This document shows positions 1 through 5,656 of a stretch of 6,674 bases of DNA, one piece after another (position 1 is the stretch's first letter; every line of letters begins with the position of its first letter). The notes under the pieces were generated by a model, which ran no database searches, was not told the origin of the DNA, and saw only the letters and a program-made list of their open reading frames with translations. The translations under genes and the position numbers were made by a program. The stretch is from contig VBOS01000123.1 of the NCBI GenBank assembly GCA_005893185.1, positions 1 through 6,674 of the forward strand. The letters are read 5' to 3'. This stretch comes from Candidatus Eiseniibacteriota bacterium (GTDB lineage Bacteria; Eisenbacteria; RBG-16-71-46).

Positions 1-144
1 AGCGCATGCCGGCCCGGCGACGCCCATCGCGCAAGGCTGCCAGCAGTCCTTCCACGTGTACGGGCACCATTCGATCACGGGAAGGCTCGCCCACAGCGCC
101 AGACCGAGGGTGAGTCTCTTGGGCCAGCGGCCGGGGTCGACCAT
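1..144 (-). CDS. Probable divergent gene, N-terminal 48 residues only; Trp/Cys-rich, membrane-anchored or exported protein
   Basis: An open frame starts at an ATG (complement of 142-144) and runs off the left edge without a stop, giving 48 residues. The N-terminus has a basic stretch (GRWPKR, residues 5-10) followed by a hydrophobic segment (about residues 11-25), as in a signal peptide or membrane anchor. After it come five Trp in total and four Cys (at 27, 34, 38 and 47). About 85% of third codon positions are G or C, and the composition is not the Arg/Pro-rich kind that wrong frames give in this DNA; both support real coding. There is no recognisable Shine-Dalgarno before the ATG, and the frame stays open upstream to a stop near 274-276, so the start is uncertain. 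I do not recognise a family. It would be transcribed away from the gcv operon. Confidence 0.42.
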   Translation of the reverse strand, partial: MVDPGRWPKRLTLGLALWASLPVIEWCPYTWKDCWQPCAMGVAGPACA

Positions 145-161
145 GACGGGATTGTCGACCC
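134..161. repeat. Perfect 8-bp inverted repeat around the divergent gene's start codon
   Basis: GGGTCGAC (134-141) and GTCGACCC (154-161) are exact reverse complements, separated by 12 bp that contain the minus-strand ATG (142-144). Each arm also holds the palindrome GTCGAC. In the minus-strand transcript this could form a hairpin with the start codon in its loop. As DNA it could be an operator. The function is inferred only from position. Confidence 0.4.
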
Positions 162-456
162 GAGCCTGGTCCGGCCTTGTCTCGGCCCGGTGAATTCTGG
201 GCGGGGACCGAGGGCTCGCACCGCCGGCCGCGGGTAGAGCCCGCGCAACGACCCGCTGCTCCTCGAGAACGCCTCAGCGTCTCCGCAGTCGTGCCGAGCC
301 GCCGCGCCGTTGGGCCCGACGACCGGCGCAGGCCACGCCGACGGGTGTCCCCGTGTGGGACCCCGCCCTCCGCAGCGAAACCTGGGGCAGAAGCTGACCC
401 CGAATAGACGGCTGGTGAGCGACGGTTACGGTGCGACGGGCCGCCGACAACTCTCA

Positions 457-467
457 GGTTGACAACC
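457..467. promoter_or_regulatory. 11-bp dyad overlapping a perfect TTGACA
   Basis: GGTTGACAACC is a perfect 5-1-5 inverted repeat, and it contains TTGACA (459-464), a full match to the sigma-70 -35 consensus. The expected -10 position (about 482-487, GGCACA) is a poor match. The promoter reading is therefore weak, and an operator reading is equally possible. Confidence 0.25.
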
Positions 468-483
468 CGTCTTCATGGACGGG
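466..483 (+). other. Short GC-rich hairpin upstream of gcvT
   Basis: CCCGTC (466-471) pairs perfectly with GACGGG (478-483). A further T-G wobble leaves a four-base loop (TCAT). No T-run follows, so it is not a standard intrinsic terminator. It overlaps the end of the GGTTGACAACC dyad and could be part of a leader RNA structure if transcription starts upstream of it. Confidence 0.4.
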
Positions 484-515
484 CACAGTCGAGCGCGCAC
501 CGCACTCCGCTCGCC

Positions 516-542
516 TTGACCACCCTCCGGGGCTCCGATAAC
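516..542 (+). promoter_or_regulatory. Candidate sigma-70-like promoter for the gcv operon
   Basis: TTGACC (516-521) is a 5/6 match to the -35 box and GATAAC (537-542) a 4/6 match to the -10 box. The 15-bp spacer is slightly short. Transcription would begin near 549-550, giving a very short leader before gcvT. If this is the main promoter, the riboswitch-like stretch at 441-483 would lie upstream of the transcript and could act only as DNA. GATAAC also sits in a small CCGA/TCGG dyad (535-547). Confidence 0.3.
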
Positions 543-562
543 TTCGGTCGGCTTCGTCCCTC

Positions 563-1612
563 ATGGAGAGTCCTGTGCAGCCTTCGGCCACGCTAAAACG
601 CACGCCGTTCTACGACTTCCACCGCGCGCTGGGCGCCAAGATCGTGGAGTTCGCGGGCTTCGAGATGCCTGTGCGCTACACCGGCGACGTGCGCGAGCAC
701 GTGTGCGTGCGCGAGCGCGCCGGCCTGTTCGACATCTCCCACATGGGCGAGTTCCACGTCGAGGGTCCGGGCGCGCTCGAGTTCCTGAGCCACGCGGTGA
801 CCAACGACCTGGCCTCCGCAGCGCCGGGGCAGGCGGTCTACTCGCCGATGTGTCGCCCGGACGGCGGGATCGTGGACGACCTGCTGGTCTACCGCTTCGA
901 AGACCACTTCATGGTGGTGGTGAACGCCAGCAACACACCCAAGGACTTCGAGTGGCTGCTGGATTACTGCCCGGCCGACGTCGAGCTGGAGGACCGCTCG
1001 GACCGCACGGCGCTGCTGGCCGTGCAAGGCCCGAAGACGCCCGAGATCCTGCAGGGGCTGGTTCCCGACGAGGCGCTCGATCTCGGCTACTACCGTTTCA
1101 TGACCGGCCCGGTCTGTGGCGTGGAAGCTGTCATCTCCCGCACCGGCTACACCGGCGAGGACGGCTTCGAGCTGTACTTCGAGCCGCGCCACGCGGCCCG
1201 TGTCTGGGAGGGTCTGATGAGCGCGGGGAACCGGCTCGGGCTCGAGCCGGTGGGCCTGCCGCTCGAGGCCGGGCTCGGCTGGACGGTCAAGTTCGGCAAG
1301 GGCGACTTCGTGGGACGCGACGCCCTGCTGCGCCAGAAGGAGCACGGTCTGAAGCGCCGGCTCGTCGGCTTCGAGCTGGAGGGCCGCCGCGTGCCGCGCC
1401 ACGACATGCCGATCGAGGCCGGCGGACGCGCGCTCGGCAGGGTGAGCAGCGGGACCTTCAGCCCGAGCCTCGAACGTCCGATCGGAATGGGATACGTGGA
1501 GTCCGGGTCCGCGCAGACGGGCACGGCGCTCGAGATCAGGGCCGGCGAGGCGCGGCTTGCTGCGCGCGTCGCTCCCCGGCCGTTCTACAAGGGCGGCTCG
1601 CGCCGCGCGTAG
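563..1612 (+). CDS. gcvT: Glycine cleavage system T protein (aminomethyltransferase) with an internal in-frame deletion
   Basis: GcvT takes the aminomethyl group from lipoyl-GcvH, releases ammonia and forms 5,10-methylene-tetrahydrofolate in the cytoplasm. The 349-residue product shows family landmarks: LKRTPFYDFH (11-20), FAGFEMPVRY (31-39), LFDISHMGE (55-63), the catalytic-Asp region GGIVDDLLVY (101-110), VVVNASN (118-124), SRTGYTGEDGFEL (192-204), GKGDFVGRDALLRQKE (245-260), and the C-terminal barrel with SSGTFSPSLERPIGMGYV (295-312) ending in RPFYKGG. Between VGL (230-232) and PLEAGLGW (233-240), about 24 residues normally present are absent: the ARDxLRLEAG...LYGxDIDE segment, which includes a folate-binding Arg. 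The frame is intact, and the shortfall matches the reduced length (family about 365-370). Catalytic competence is doubtful. It is the first gene of the operon. ATG 563 is the longest start; GTG 575 has the better ribosome site. Confidence 0.95.
   Translation: MESPVQPSATLKRTPFYDFHRALGAKIVEFAGFEMPVRYTGDVREHVCVRERAGLFDISHMGEFHVEGPGALEFLSHAVTNDLASAAPGQAVYSPMCRPDGGIVDDLLVYRFEDHFMVVVNASNTPKDFEWLLDYCPADVELEDRSDRTALLAVQGPKTPEILQGLVPDEALDLGYYRFMTGPVCGVEAVISRTGYTGEDGFELYFEPRHAARVWEGLMSAGNRLGLEPVGLPLEAGLGWTVKFGKGDFVGRDALLRQKEHGLKRRLVGFELEGRRVPRHDMPIEAGGRALGRVSSGTFSPSLERPIGMGYVESGSAQTGTALEIRAGEARLAARVAPRPFYKGGSRRA
565..568 (+). promoter_or_regulatory. Shine-Dalgarno-like GGAG favouring a GTG start for gcvT
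   Basis: GGAG lies six bases before a GTG at 575, a good spacing. The upstream in-frame ATG at 563 has only a pyrimidine-rich stretch before it (CTTCGTCCCTC) and no Shine-Dalgarno. Starting at 575 removes four residues and still leaves the family's usual short lead before LKRTPFYDFH. Confidence 0.4.
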
Positions 1613-1613
1613 C

Positions 1614-1620
1614 AAGGAGG
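1614..1620 (+). promoter_or_regulatory. Strong Shine-Dalgarno for gcvH
   Basis: AAGGAGG sits directly after the gcvT stop (1610-1612) and four bases before the GTG start of gcvH. It fixes that start and suggests a high translation rate for the carrier protein relative to its neighbours, whose ribosome sites are weaker. Confidence 0.8.
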
Positions 1621-1624
1621 CAGC

Positions 1625-2014
1625 GTGGGATATCCGTCGGACGTGCGCTACACCCGTGAGCACGAATGGGCCCGCATGGAGAACGGCCTGATCACCGTGG
1701 GCATCACGAGCTACGCGACCGAGCAGCTCGGCGACGTGGTCTTCGTGGAGCTGCCCGCGATCGGGAAGAAGTTCGAAGCTGCGAAGCCTTTCGGCGTGGT
1801 CGAGGCGGTGAAGACCGTGAGCGACCTCTACGCTCCGATCTCCGGCGAGGTGGTCGCAGTGAACGAGGAGCTCTCCAGCAATCCCGCGCTCGTGAACCAG
1901 GAGCCCTACGGCGAAGGCTGGATGATCCGCTTGAAGCCGCGGGACACGGCGGAGTTCAACCAGCTCCTCACGAACCGGGACTACGAAAAGCTGCTCGAGG
2001 AACAGCACGCGTGA
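1625..2014 (+). CDS. gcvH: Glycine cleavage system H protein (lipoyl carrier)
   Basis: GcvH is the small lipoylated shuttle that carries the aminomethyl intermediate from the P protein to the T protein and is re-oxidised by the L protein. The 129-residue product has the normal family length. Landmarks are VRYTREHEWA (7-16), VGITSYATEQLGDVVFVELP (25-44), and the lipoylation site VVEAVKTVSDLYAP (58-71), with the modified residue expected at Lys63. After it come SGEVVAVNEEL and the C-terminal PYGEGWMIRL (94-103). It starts with GTG, supported by AAGGAGG. The stop overlaps the GTG of gcvPA by three bases (GTGA at 2011-2014). No lipoate ligase or lipoyl synthase gene is in the window. Confidence 0.97.
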   Translation: MGYPSDVRYTREHEWARMENGLITVGITSYATEQLGDVVFVELPAIGKKFEAAKPFGVVEAVKTVSDLYAPISGEVVAVNEELSSNPALVNQEPYGEGWMIRLKPRDTAEFNQLLTNRDYEKLLEEQHA

Positions 2015-3351
2015 GCTTCGTCGGTCTCTCCGACAGCGAAGAGCAGCGCATGCTGCGCGCGATCGGGGTCGGCTCCTTCGAGGAGTTGCTCGCAGCCGTG
2101 CCGAAGCAGGCGCGGCTCCAGAAGCCGCTCGCCATCGATGGCCCGCTCTCCGAGATCGAGCTCAGGCGGCGCTTCGGCGGGAACGCGCGGGCGAATGCAG
2201 CCGAGAGCGCGGTGTCGTTCCTGGGCGGCGGGATCTACGATCACTACATCCCGTCGGCGCTCAACGCGCTGGCGATGCGCTCCGAGTTCGCGACCGCCTA
2301 CACCCCCTACCAGCCCGAGGTCGCGCAGGGCACGCTCACCGCGATCTTCGAGTTCCAGAGCCTGATCGCCGAGCTCACCGGCTGCGACGTCGCGAACGCA
2401 TCGCTCTACGATGGGGCGACCGCCGCGGTCGAGGCCGCCCTCATGGCGCGCTCCCAGACCGGACGGGCGCGCGTGGTGGCGGCAGGCGCGATCCACCCGC
2501 ACGTGCTCCAGGTGCTCACGACCTACCTCGACGGGCGCGATCTCACGCTGGTCGCCGAGCGCGGCGGCCAGGTCGCAGCCGAGGACCTCGAGGCTGCGCT
2601 CGGCCCCGACACAGCGTGCGTGCTCTACCAGCATCCCAACTTCTTCGGGCTGCTGGAGAGCCCGCAGACGCTCCACAAGCTGGCGCACGATGCGGGAGCG
2701 CTGGTGATCGCGCACTGCGATCCGATCGCGCTGGCTCTGCTCGAGCCACCGGGGGCGACCGGAGCGGACATCGTGGTGGGCGAAGGGCAGTGCCTCGGGA
2801 ACTCGCCGAGCTTCGGCGGGCCGCTCCTCGGCTACTTCGCGTGCCGTGCGAGCCTGGTCCGGCGCATGCCGGGCCGCCTCGCGGCCGAGACCGTGGATCG
2901 CCACGGGCGGCGCGGGTTCGTGCTCACGCTCCAGACGCGCGAGCAGCACATCCGCCGTGAGAAGGCGACATCGAACATCTGCACCAACCAGGGCCTTCTC
3001 GCGCTGCGCGCCACGATCTACATGGGCCTGCTGGGTCGCGAGGGGATGCGCGAGGTGGCCGAGCTGTGCGTCCAGAAGACCCACCACGCCGCGCTGCTCG
3101 CGGCCGCGATCCCGGGCTACCGCCTGCCCTACGACGGCCCGTTCTTCCGCGAGTTCGTGCTGGAATGCCCGGCCGACGCAGCTGCGATCGCGCGTGCCGG
3201 GATCGAGCGCGGCATCCTGCCGGGAGTGGACCTCGGGCGCTTCCGCCCCGAGTGGAGGCGCCGGCTGCTGGTTGCGGTCACCGAGCAGCGGAGCGCTTCC
3301 GAGATCGAACGCTGGGCCGATGTGCTGCGCGCTGCGGGAGGGAAGGGATGA
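2011..3351 (+). CDS. gcvPA: Glycine dehydrogenase (decarboxylating) subunit 1
   Basis: This is the N-terminal-half (alpha) subunit of the split P protein, which with GcvPB decarboxylates glycine and loads the aminomethyl group onto GcvH. The product is 446 residues, the usual length. Landmarks: LGGGIYDHYIP (71-81), ATAYTPYQPEVAQGTL (94-109), ANASLYDGATA (128-138), QHPNFFG (207-213), GADIVVGEGQ (251-260), FGGPLLGYFA (268-277), MPGRLAAETVD (286-296), GFVLTLQTREQHIRREKATS (302-321), and PFFREFVL (377-384). It has the fold-type I aminotransferase-like fold but not the PLP lysine, which lies in the partner subunit. The GTG start at 2011 overlaps the gcvH stop. GAGG at 1997-2000 is a modest ribosome site, so coupled translation is likely. 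The frame continues open upstream of 2011 inside gcvH, but that part is not homologous to the family. Confidence 0.96.
   Translation: MSFVGLSDSEEQRMLRAIGVGSFEELLAAVPKQARLQKPLAIDGPLSEIELRRRFGGNARANAAESAVSFLGGGIYDHYIPSALNALAMRSEFATAYTPYQPEVAQGTLTAIFEFQSLIAELTGCDVANASLYDGATAAVEAALMARSQTGRARVVAAGAIHPHVLQVLTTYLDGRDLTLVAERGGQVAAEDLEAALGPDTACVLYQHPNFFGLLESPQTLHKLAHDAGALVIAHCDPIALALLEPPGATGADIVVGEGQCLGNSPSFGGPLLGYFACRASLVRRMPGRLAAETVDRHGRRGFVLTLQTREQHIRREKATSNICTNQGLLALRATIYMGLLGREGMREVAELCVQKTHHAALLAAAIPGYRLPYDGPFFREFVLECPADAAAIARAGIERGILPGVDLGRFRPEWRRRLLVAVTEQRSASEIERWADVLRAAGGKG
3336..3341 (+). promoter_or_regulatory. Shine-Dalgarno for gcvPB inside the gcvPA 3' end
   Basis: The purine-rich run GGGAGGGAAGGG (3336-3347) precedes the ATG at 3348, with GGGAGG six bases away. 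It sits within the last codons of gcvPA. Together with the ATGA overlap it supports coupled, near-equal production of the two P-protein subunits. Confidence 0.7.
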
Positions 3352-4865
3352 GCCTCGAGCGCCGACTGCTGATCGAGCAGGGCGGTCCAGGTCATCGCGG
3401 CCCCGCTCTGCCGGCGTGCGATGTTCCGGTGCGCCCGCTCGCCGAGCTGCTGCGCGGCGCGCGGCTGCGCACCGCCCTCGAGTTCCCGCAGGTGAGCGAG
3501 CCCGAGGTGGTGCGGCACTTCATCGAGCTTTCGGTCTTGAACCACCACATCGACCGCGGCTTCTACCCGCTCGGCTCGTGCACCATGAAGCACAATCCAA
3601 AGATCAACGACGAGCTGGCGTCGCTCCCGGGGATCGCGCTCGCGCACCCGCTGGCGGGTGACGACGCGAGCCAGGGGGCGCTCCGGATCATCCACGACCT
3701 CTCGCGCACGCTGGCTGAGATCACCGGCTTTGCGGCCGTCACGACGCAGCCCGCAGCCGGCGCGCAGGGCGAGGCCGTCGGGCTCATGATGATCCGTGCC
3801 TGGCACCGCGCGCGCGGCGAGGGCGAGCGGCGACGCAAGGTGCTGGTGCCCGACTCGGCGCACGGCACCAACCCCGCGAGCGTACACTTGGTGGGCTACG
3901 AGACCGTGACCGTCGCCTCCGGCTCGGAGGCCACGGTGGATCTCCACGCCTTGCGCGCGGCGCTCGACGACAGCGTCGCCGCCATCATGCTCACGGTACC
4001 GAACACGCTCGGCCTGTTCGAGCCCGAGATCCTCGAGGTCACGCGCCTCGCTCACGAGGCGGGCGCCCAGGCCTACCTCGACGGCGCCAACCTGAACGCG
4101 CTGGTCGGGCTGGCGCGCCCCGGCGATCTCGGCTTCGACCTCATGCACATCAACGTGCACAAGACCTTTTCCACACCGCACGGCGGAGGCGGCCCGGGCG
4201 CGGGGCCGGTGGCGGTTGCCGCGCACCTCGAGCCGTTCCTGCCGGTCCCGGTCGTCACCGAGCACGGCGATCGGCTGCGATGGGATCACGACCGGCCGAG
4301 ATCGGTGGGGAGGGTGCATTCGTTTTACGGCAATTTCGGAATCCTGGCGCGAGCGCTGGCTTACATCCTGACGCATGGAGAGTCAGGGCTCTCGCGCGTG
4401 AGCCGCACCGCGATCCTGAACGCCAACTACCTGATGCGGCGCCTGATGGCGAGCTACGACCTCCCGCACGAAGCGCACTGCATGCACGAGTTCGTGCTCT
4501 CGGGCCGGGGCTTGCGCAAGCACGGCGTGAAGACGCTCGACGTCGCCAAGCGCCTGCTCGATTTCGGCGTGCACGCACCCACCGTCTACTTCCCGCTCAT
4601 CGTCGAGGAGGCGCTCATGATCGAGCCCACCGAGACCGAGACGCTCGATCGGCTCGACCACTTCGCGGCCGCCATGGAGCGCATCGCCCGCGAGGCGCGC
4701 GAGAGCCCGAAGATCCTCCAGGACGCGCCTACGACCACGCCCAACAGCCGGCTCGATGAAGCACGAGCTGCGCGTGAGCTGAAGCTGCGCTGGAGCGTGC
4801 CGGGCCGGGAGGCAAGCGTGGCCGCGGCCCGGAGCGCCGAGCGCCAGACGATCGGCCGGCCATGA
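3348..4865 (+). CDS. gcvPB: Glycine dehydrogenase (decarboxylating) subunit 2, PLP-binding
   Basis: This is the beta subunit of the split P protein and carries the PLP cofactor for glycine decarboxylation. The product is 505 residues, slightly long for the family. Landmarks: FYPLGSCTMKHNPK (72-85), TTQPAAGAQGE (132-142), VPDSAHGTNPAS (167-178), LTVPNTLGLFEP (215-226), YLDGANLNALVG (243-254), and the Schiff-base motif INVHKTFSTPHGGGGPGAGP with the PLP lysine at Lys272. These are followed by FYGNFG, MHEFVLSG, TLDVAKRLLDFG, PTVYFPLIV and ALMIEPTETET. The family-typical end (TTTPNSRLDEARAARELKLRW) is followed by about 22 further residues of low complexity. The start overlaps the gcvPA stop (ATGA 3348-3351), and the stop overlaps the next gene the same way (4862-4865). 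A patch of uncommon codons occurs at about 4269-4385. Confidence 0.97.
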   Translation: MSLERRLLIEQGGPGHRGPALPACDVPVRPLAELLRGARLRTALEFPQVSEPEVVRHFIELSVLNHHIDRGFYPLGSCTMKHNPKINDELASLPGIALAHPLAGDDASQGALRIIHDLSRTLAEITGFAAVTTQPAAGAQGEAVGLMMIRAWHRARGEGERRRKVLVPDSAHGTNPASVHLVGYETVTVASGSEATVDLHALRAALDDSVAAIMLTVPNTLGLFEPEILEVTRLAHEAGAQAYLDGANLNALVGLARPGDLGFDLMHINVHKTFSTPHGGGGPGAGPVAVAAHLEPFLPVPVVTEHGDRLRWDHDRPRSVGRVHSFYGNFGILARALAYILTHGESGLSRVSRTAILNANYLMRRLMASYDLPHEAHCMHEFVLSGRGLRKHGVKTLDVAKRLLDFGVHAPTVYFPLIVEEALMIEPTETETLDRLDHFAAAMERIAREARESPKILQDAPTTTPNSRLDEARAARELKLRWSVPGREASVAAARSAERQTIGRP

Positions 4866-5269
4866 GCCCGGGGACGCAACTGCCTGGGGCCCATCCGCCC
4901 CTCGAGTGGACCTTCAATCCCTGGCGGCAAGCCATTGGGAATGCGACGGCTGGCCTGCTCACGGCTCTCCTGGTGGCGGTGGCTGCTCTGGCGCTGGCTC
5001 TCGCGGCAGCGCTTCATCCCACGTTCTTCCCCGCTCACTGCCGCGTGGACGAGATCGGCGTGGGGCGGCGCCTGGCCTTCGGCTGGGAGCGCCGACCGTG
5101 GACCCTCATCCGCTGCGCGGTCCTGGACCGGCGCGGGCTCTTCGTCACGCCTGGGTTTCGCGCAGGTCTGCTCGCCTCCATGCGGGGGCTGTGGCTCCCG
5201 GTGCCGACGGGCGCAGCACCCGCGTTCCTGGATGAGTTGCGCAGGCGTCTCGCCGCGCACGGGCTCTGA
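4862..5269 (+). CDS. Small membrane protein of unknown function, one predicted transmembrane helix
   Basis: This 135-residue product starts at an ATG overlapping the gcvPB stop (ATGA), so it is translationally coupled. A short N-terminal part (PPLEWTFNPWRQ, 12-23) leads into one long hydrophobic helix (about 28-51, Ala/Leu-rich). A soluble domain of about 80 residues follows, with FFPAHCRVDEIGVGRR (55-70), ERRPWTLIRCAVLDRRGLFV (76-95), SMRGLWLPVP (106-115), and a C-terminal helix (AFLDELRRRLAAHGL). The alternating strand-rich middle with a final helix resembles small bacterial PH-like membrane proteins, but this is an impression, not an assignment. I do not recognise a named family. Coding is supported by composition, overlap and operon position. 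It is not a known glycine cleavage component. No strong Shine-Dalgarno precedes it. Confidence 0.82.
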   Translation: MSPGTQLPGAHPPLEWTFNPWRQAIGNATAGLLTALLVAVAALALALAAALHPTFFPAHCRVDEIGVGRRLAFGWERRPWTLIRCAVLDRRGLFVTPGFRAGLLASMRGLWLPVPTGAAPAFLDELRRRLAAHGL

Positions 5270-5281
5270 GGCGACGGCTTC

Positions 5282-5644
5282 ATGGCGACCGGCGCGAAGA
5301 CGCAGGGTCTAACGCCAGATGACGAAGCTCTGCTCGACCGGCTGGCGGCGCGCGTGGTCGAGCTGCACATGGAGGTCCCGGCGATCCTCGCGCTCGAGAG
5401 CGCTCGCCCGCTCGGCTTCCTGGCATCTCAGGCCATGGTGTTCTTCGAGCCCACAGCCCGCGCCCTCTTTCGCCTGCCCGACTACCGGCGACTGGCCGCG
5501 CTGATCGAACGCCGCGAGACGGTGGAGGGGCTGGCCGCCAAGATCGAAGCCCGCGCCGACGAGGCCCGGCGCGCGCGCCGGGCGGCGGGAGCCGAGCGCC
5601 GCGCTCGCAGCTTGGCGTCGAAGCCGTCGCAGCCGCCGCGCTGA
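5282..5644 (+). CDS. Conserved-looking 120-residue hypothetical protein upstream of mutL
   Basis: The product is 120 residues, probably cytoplasmic and mostly helical. A core of about residues 12-80 has ordered, family-like sequence (LLDRLAARVVELHMEVPAIL, 17-36; PLGFLASQAMVFFEPTARAL, 43-62; LPDYRRLAALIERRETVEGL, 65-84). A charged, Arg/Ala-rich tail from about 85 to 120 is probably a coiled coil turning into a disordered end. There is no signal peptide; the hydrophobic stretch at 43-63 is interrupted and unlike a transmembrane helix. It starts 12 nt after the preceding gene, with GAGG at 5268-5271 as a possible ribosome site, and ends 12 nt before mutL. The spacing suggests it works with MutL, but I cannot name the family or a function. 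Confidence 0.82.
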   Translation: MATGAKTQGLTPDDEALLDRLAARVVELHMEVPAILALESARPLGFLASQAMVFFEPTARALFRLPDYRRLAALIERRETVEGLAAKIEARADEARRARRAAGAERRARSLASKPSQPPR

Positions 5645-5656
5645 CGCCCGGCTCGC

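Larger units (their letters stand above)
441..483 (+). promoter_or_regulatory. Possible degenerate or partial glycine-riboswitch-like segment
   Basis: CCGCCGA (441-447) is followed by AACTCTCAGG (449-458). These resemble two conserved blocks of glycine riboswitch aptamers (GCCGAAGG... and ...CUCUCAGGCAAAAGGAC), and glycine riboswitches typically precede gcv operons. However, the bases between the blocks (the P3 region) are missing, and TTGACAAC replaces the expected CAAAAGGAC after CTCTCAGG. An upstream GGTGAG (414-419) could pair only imperfectly with CTCTC. At best this is a remnant or a divergent variant, and chance resemblance is quite possible. Confidence 0.18.
145..562. other. Divergent intergenic region, no convincing gene
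   Basis: These 418 bases lie between the probable minus-strand gene and gcvT. The only sizeable plus-strand frame here (177-407, 76 codons) encodes an Arg/Pro-rich product with no hydrophobic core and no Shine-Dalgarno, as expected for a chance frame in GC-rich DNA. I see no tRNA or other recognisable RNA gene. The last 150 bases hold the regulatory-looking elements listed separately: direct repeats GCGACGG (419-425, 433-439), direct repeats GACAAC (446-451, 461-466), a dyad on a TTGACA, a hairpin, and a possible promoter next to gcvT. Confidence 0.6.

Noticed and set aside
177..407. 76-codon plus-strand frame before gcvT
   Set aside because: It has a non-ATG start with no ribosome site and an Arg/Pro-rich composition with no ordered segment. 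It is best read as chance in the intergenic region.
466..483. Intrinsic terminator upstream of gcvT
   Set aside because: The stem is good, but the following bases (CACAGTCGAG) have no T-run.
703..1659. 318-codon plus-strand frame within gcvT
   Set aside because: It is a +2 frame of gcvT with an Arg/Gly/Ala-rich product; the gcvT frame explains the region.
593..2008. 471-codon minus-strand open frame opposite gcvT and gcvH
   Set aside because: It is antisense to two clear gcv genes. Its product is rich in His, Arg, Val and Leu with no family motif, as expected for the mirror frame of GC-rich coding DNA.
3129..4376. 415-codon minus-strand open frame opposite gcvPA/gcvPB (and a similar one at 1981-3087)
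   Set aside because: These are shadows of gcvPA/gcvPB on the opposite strand; composition is skewed and no motif is recognisable.
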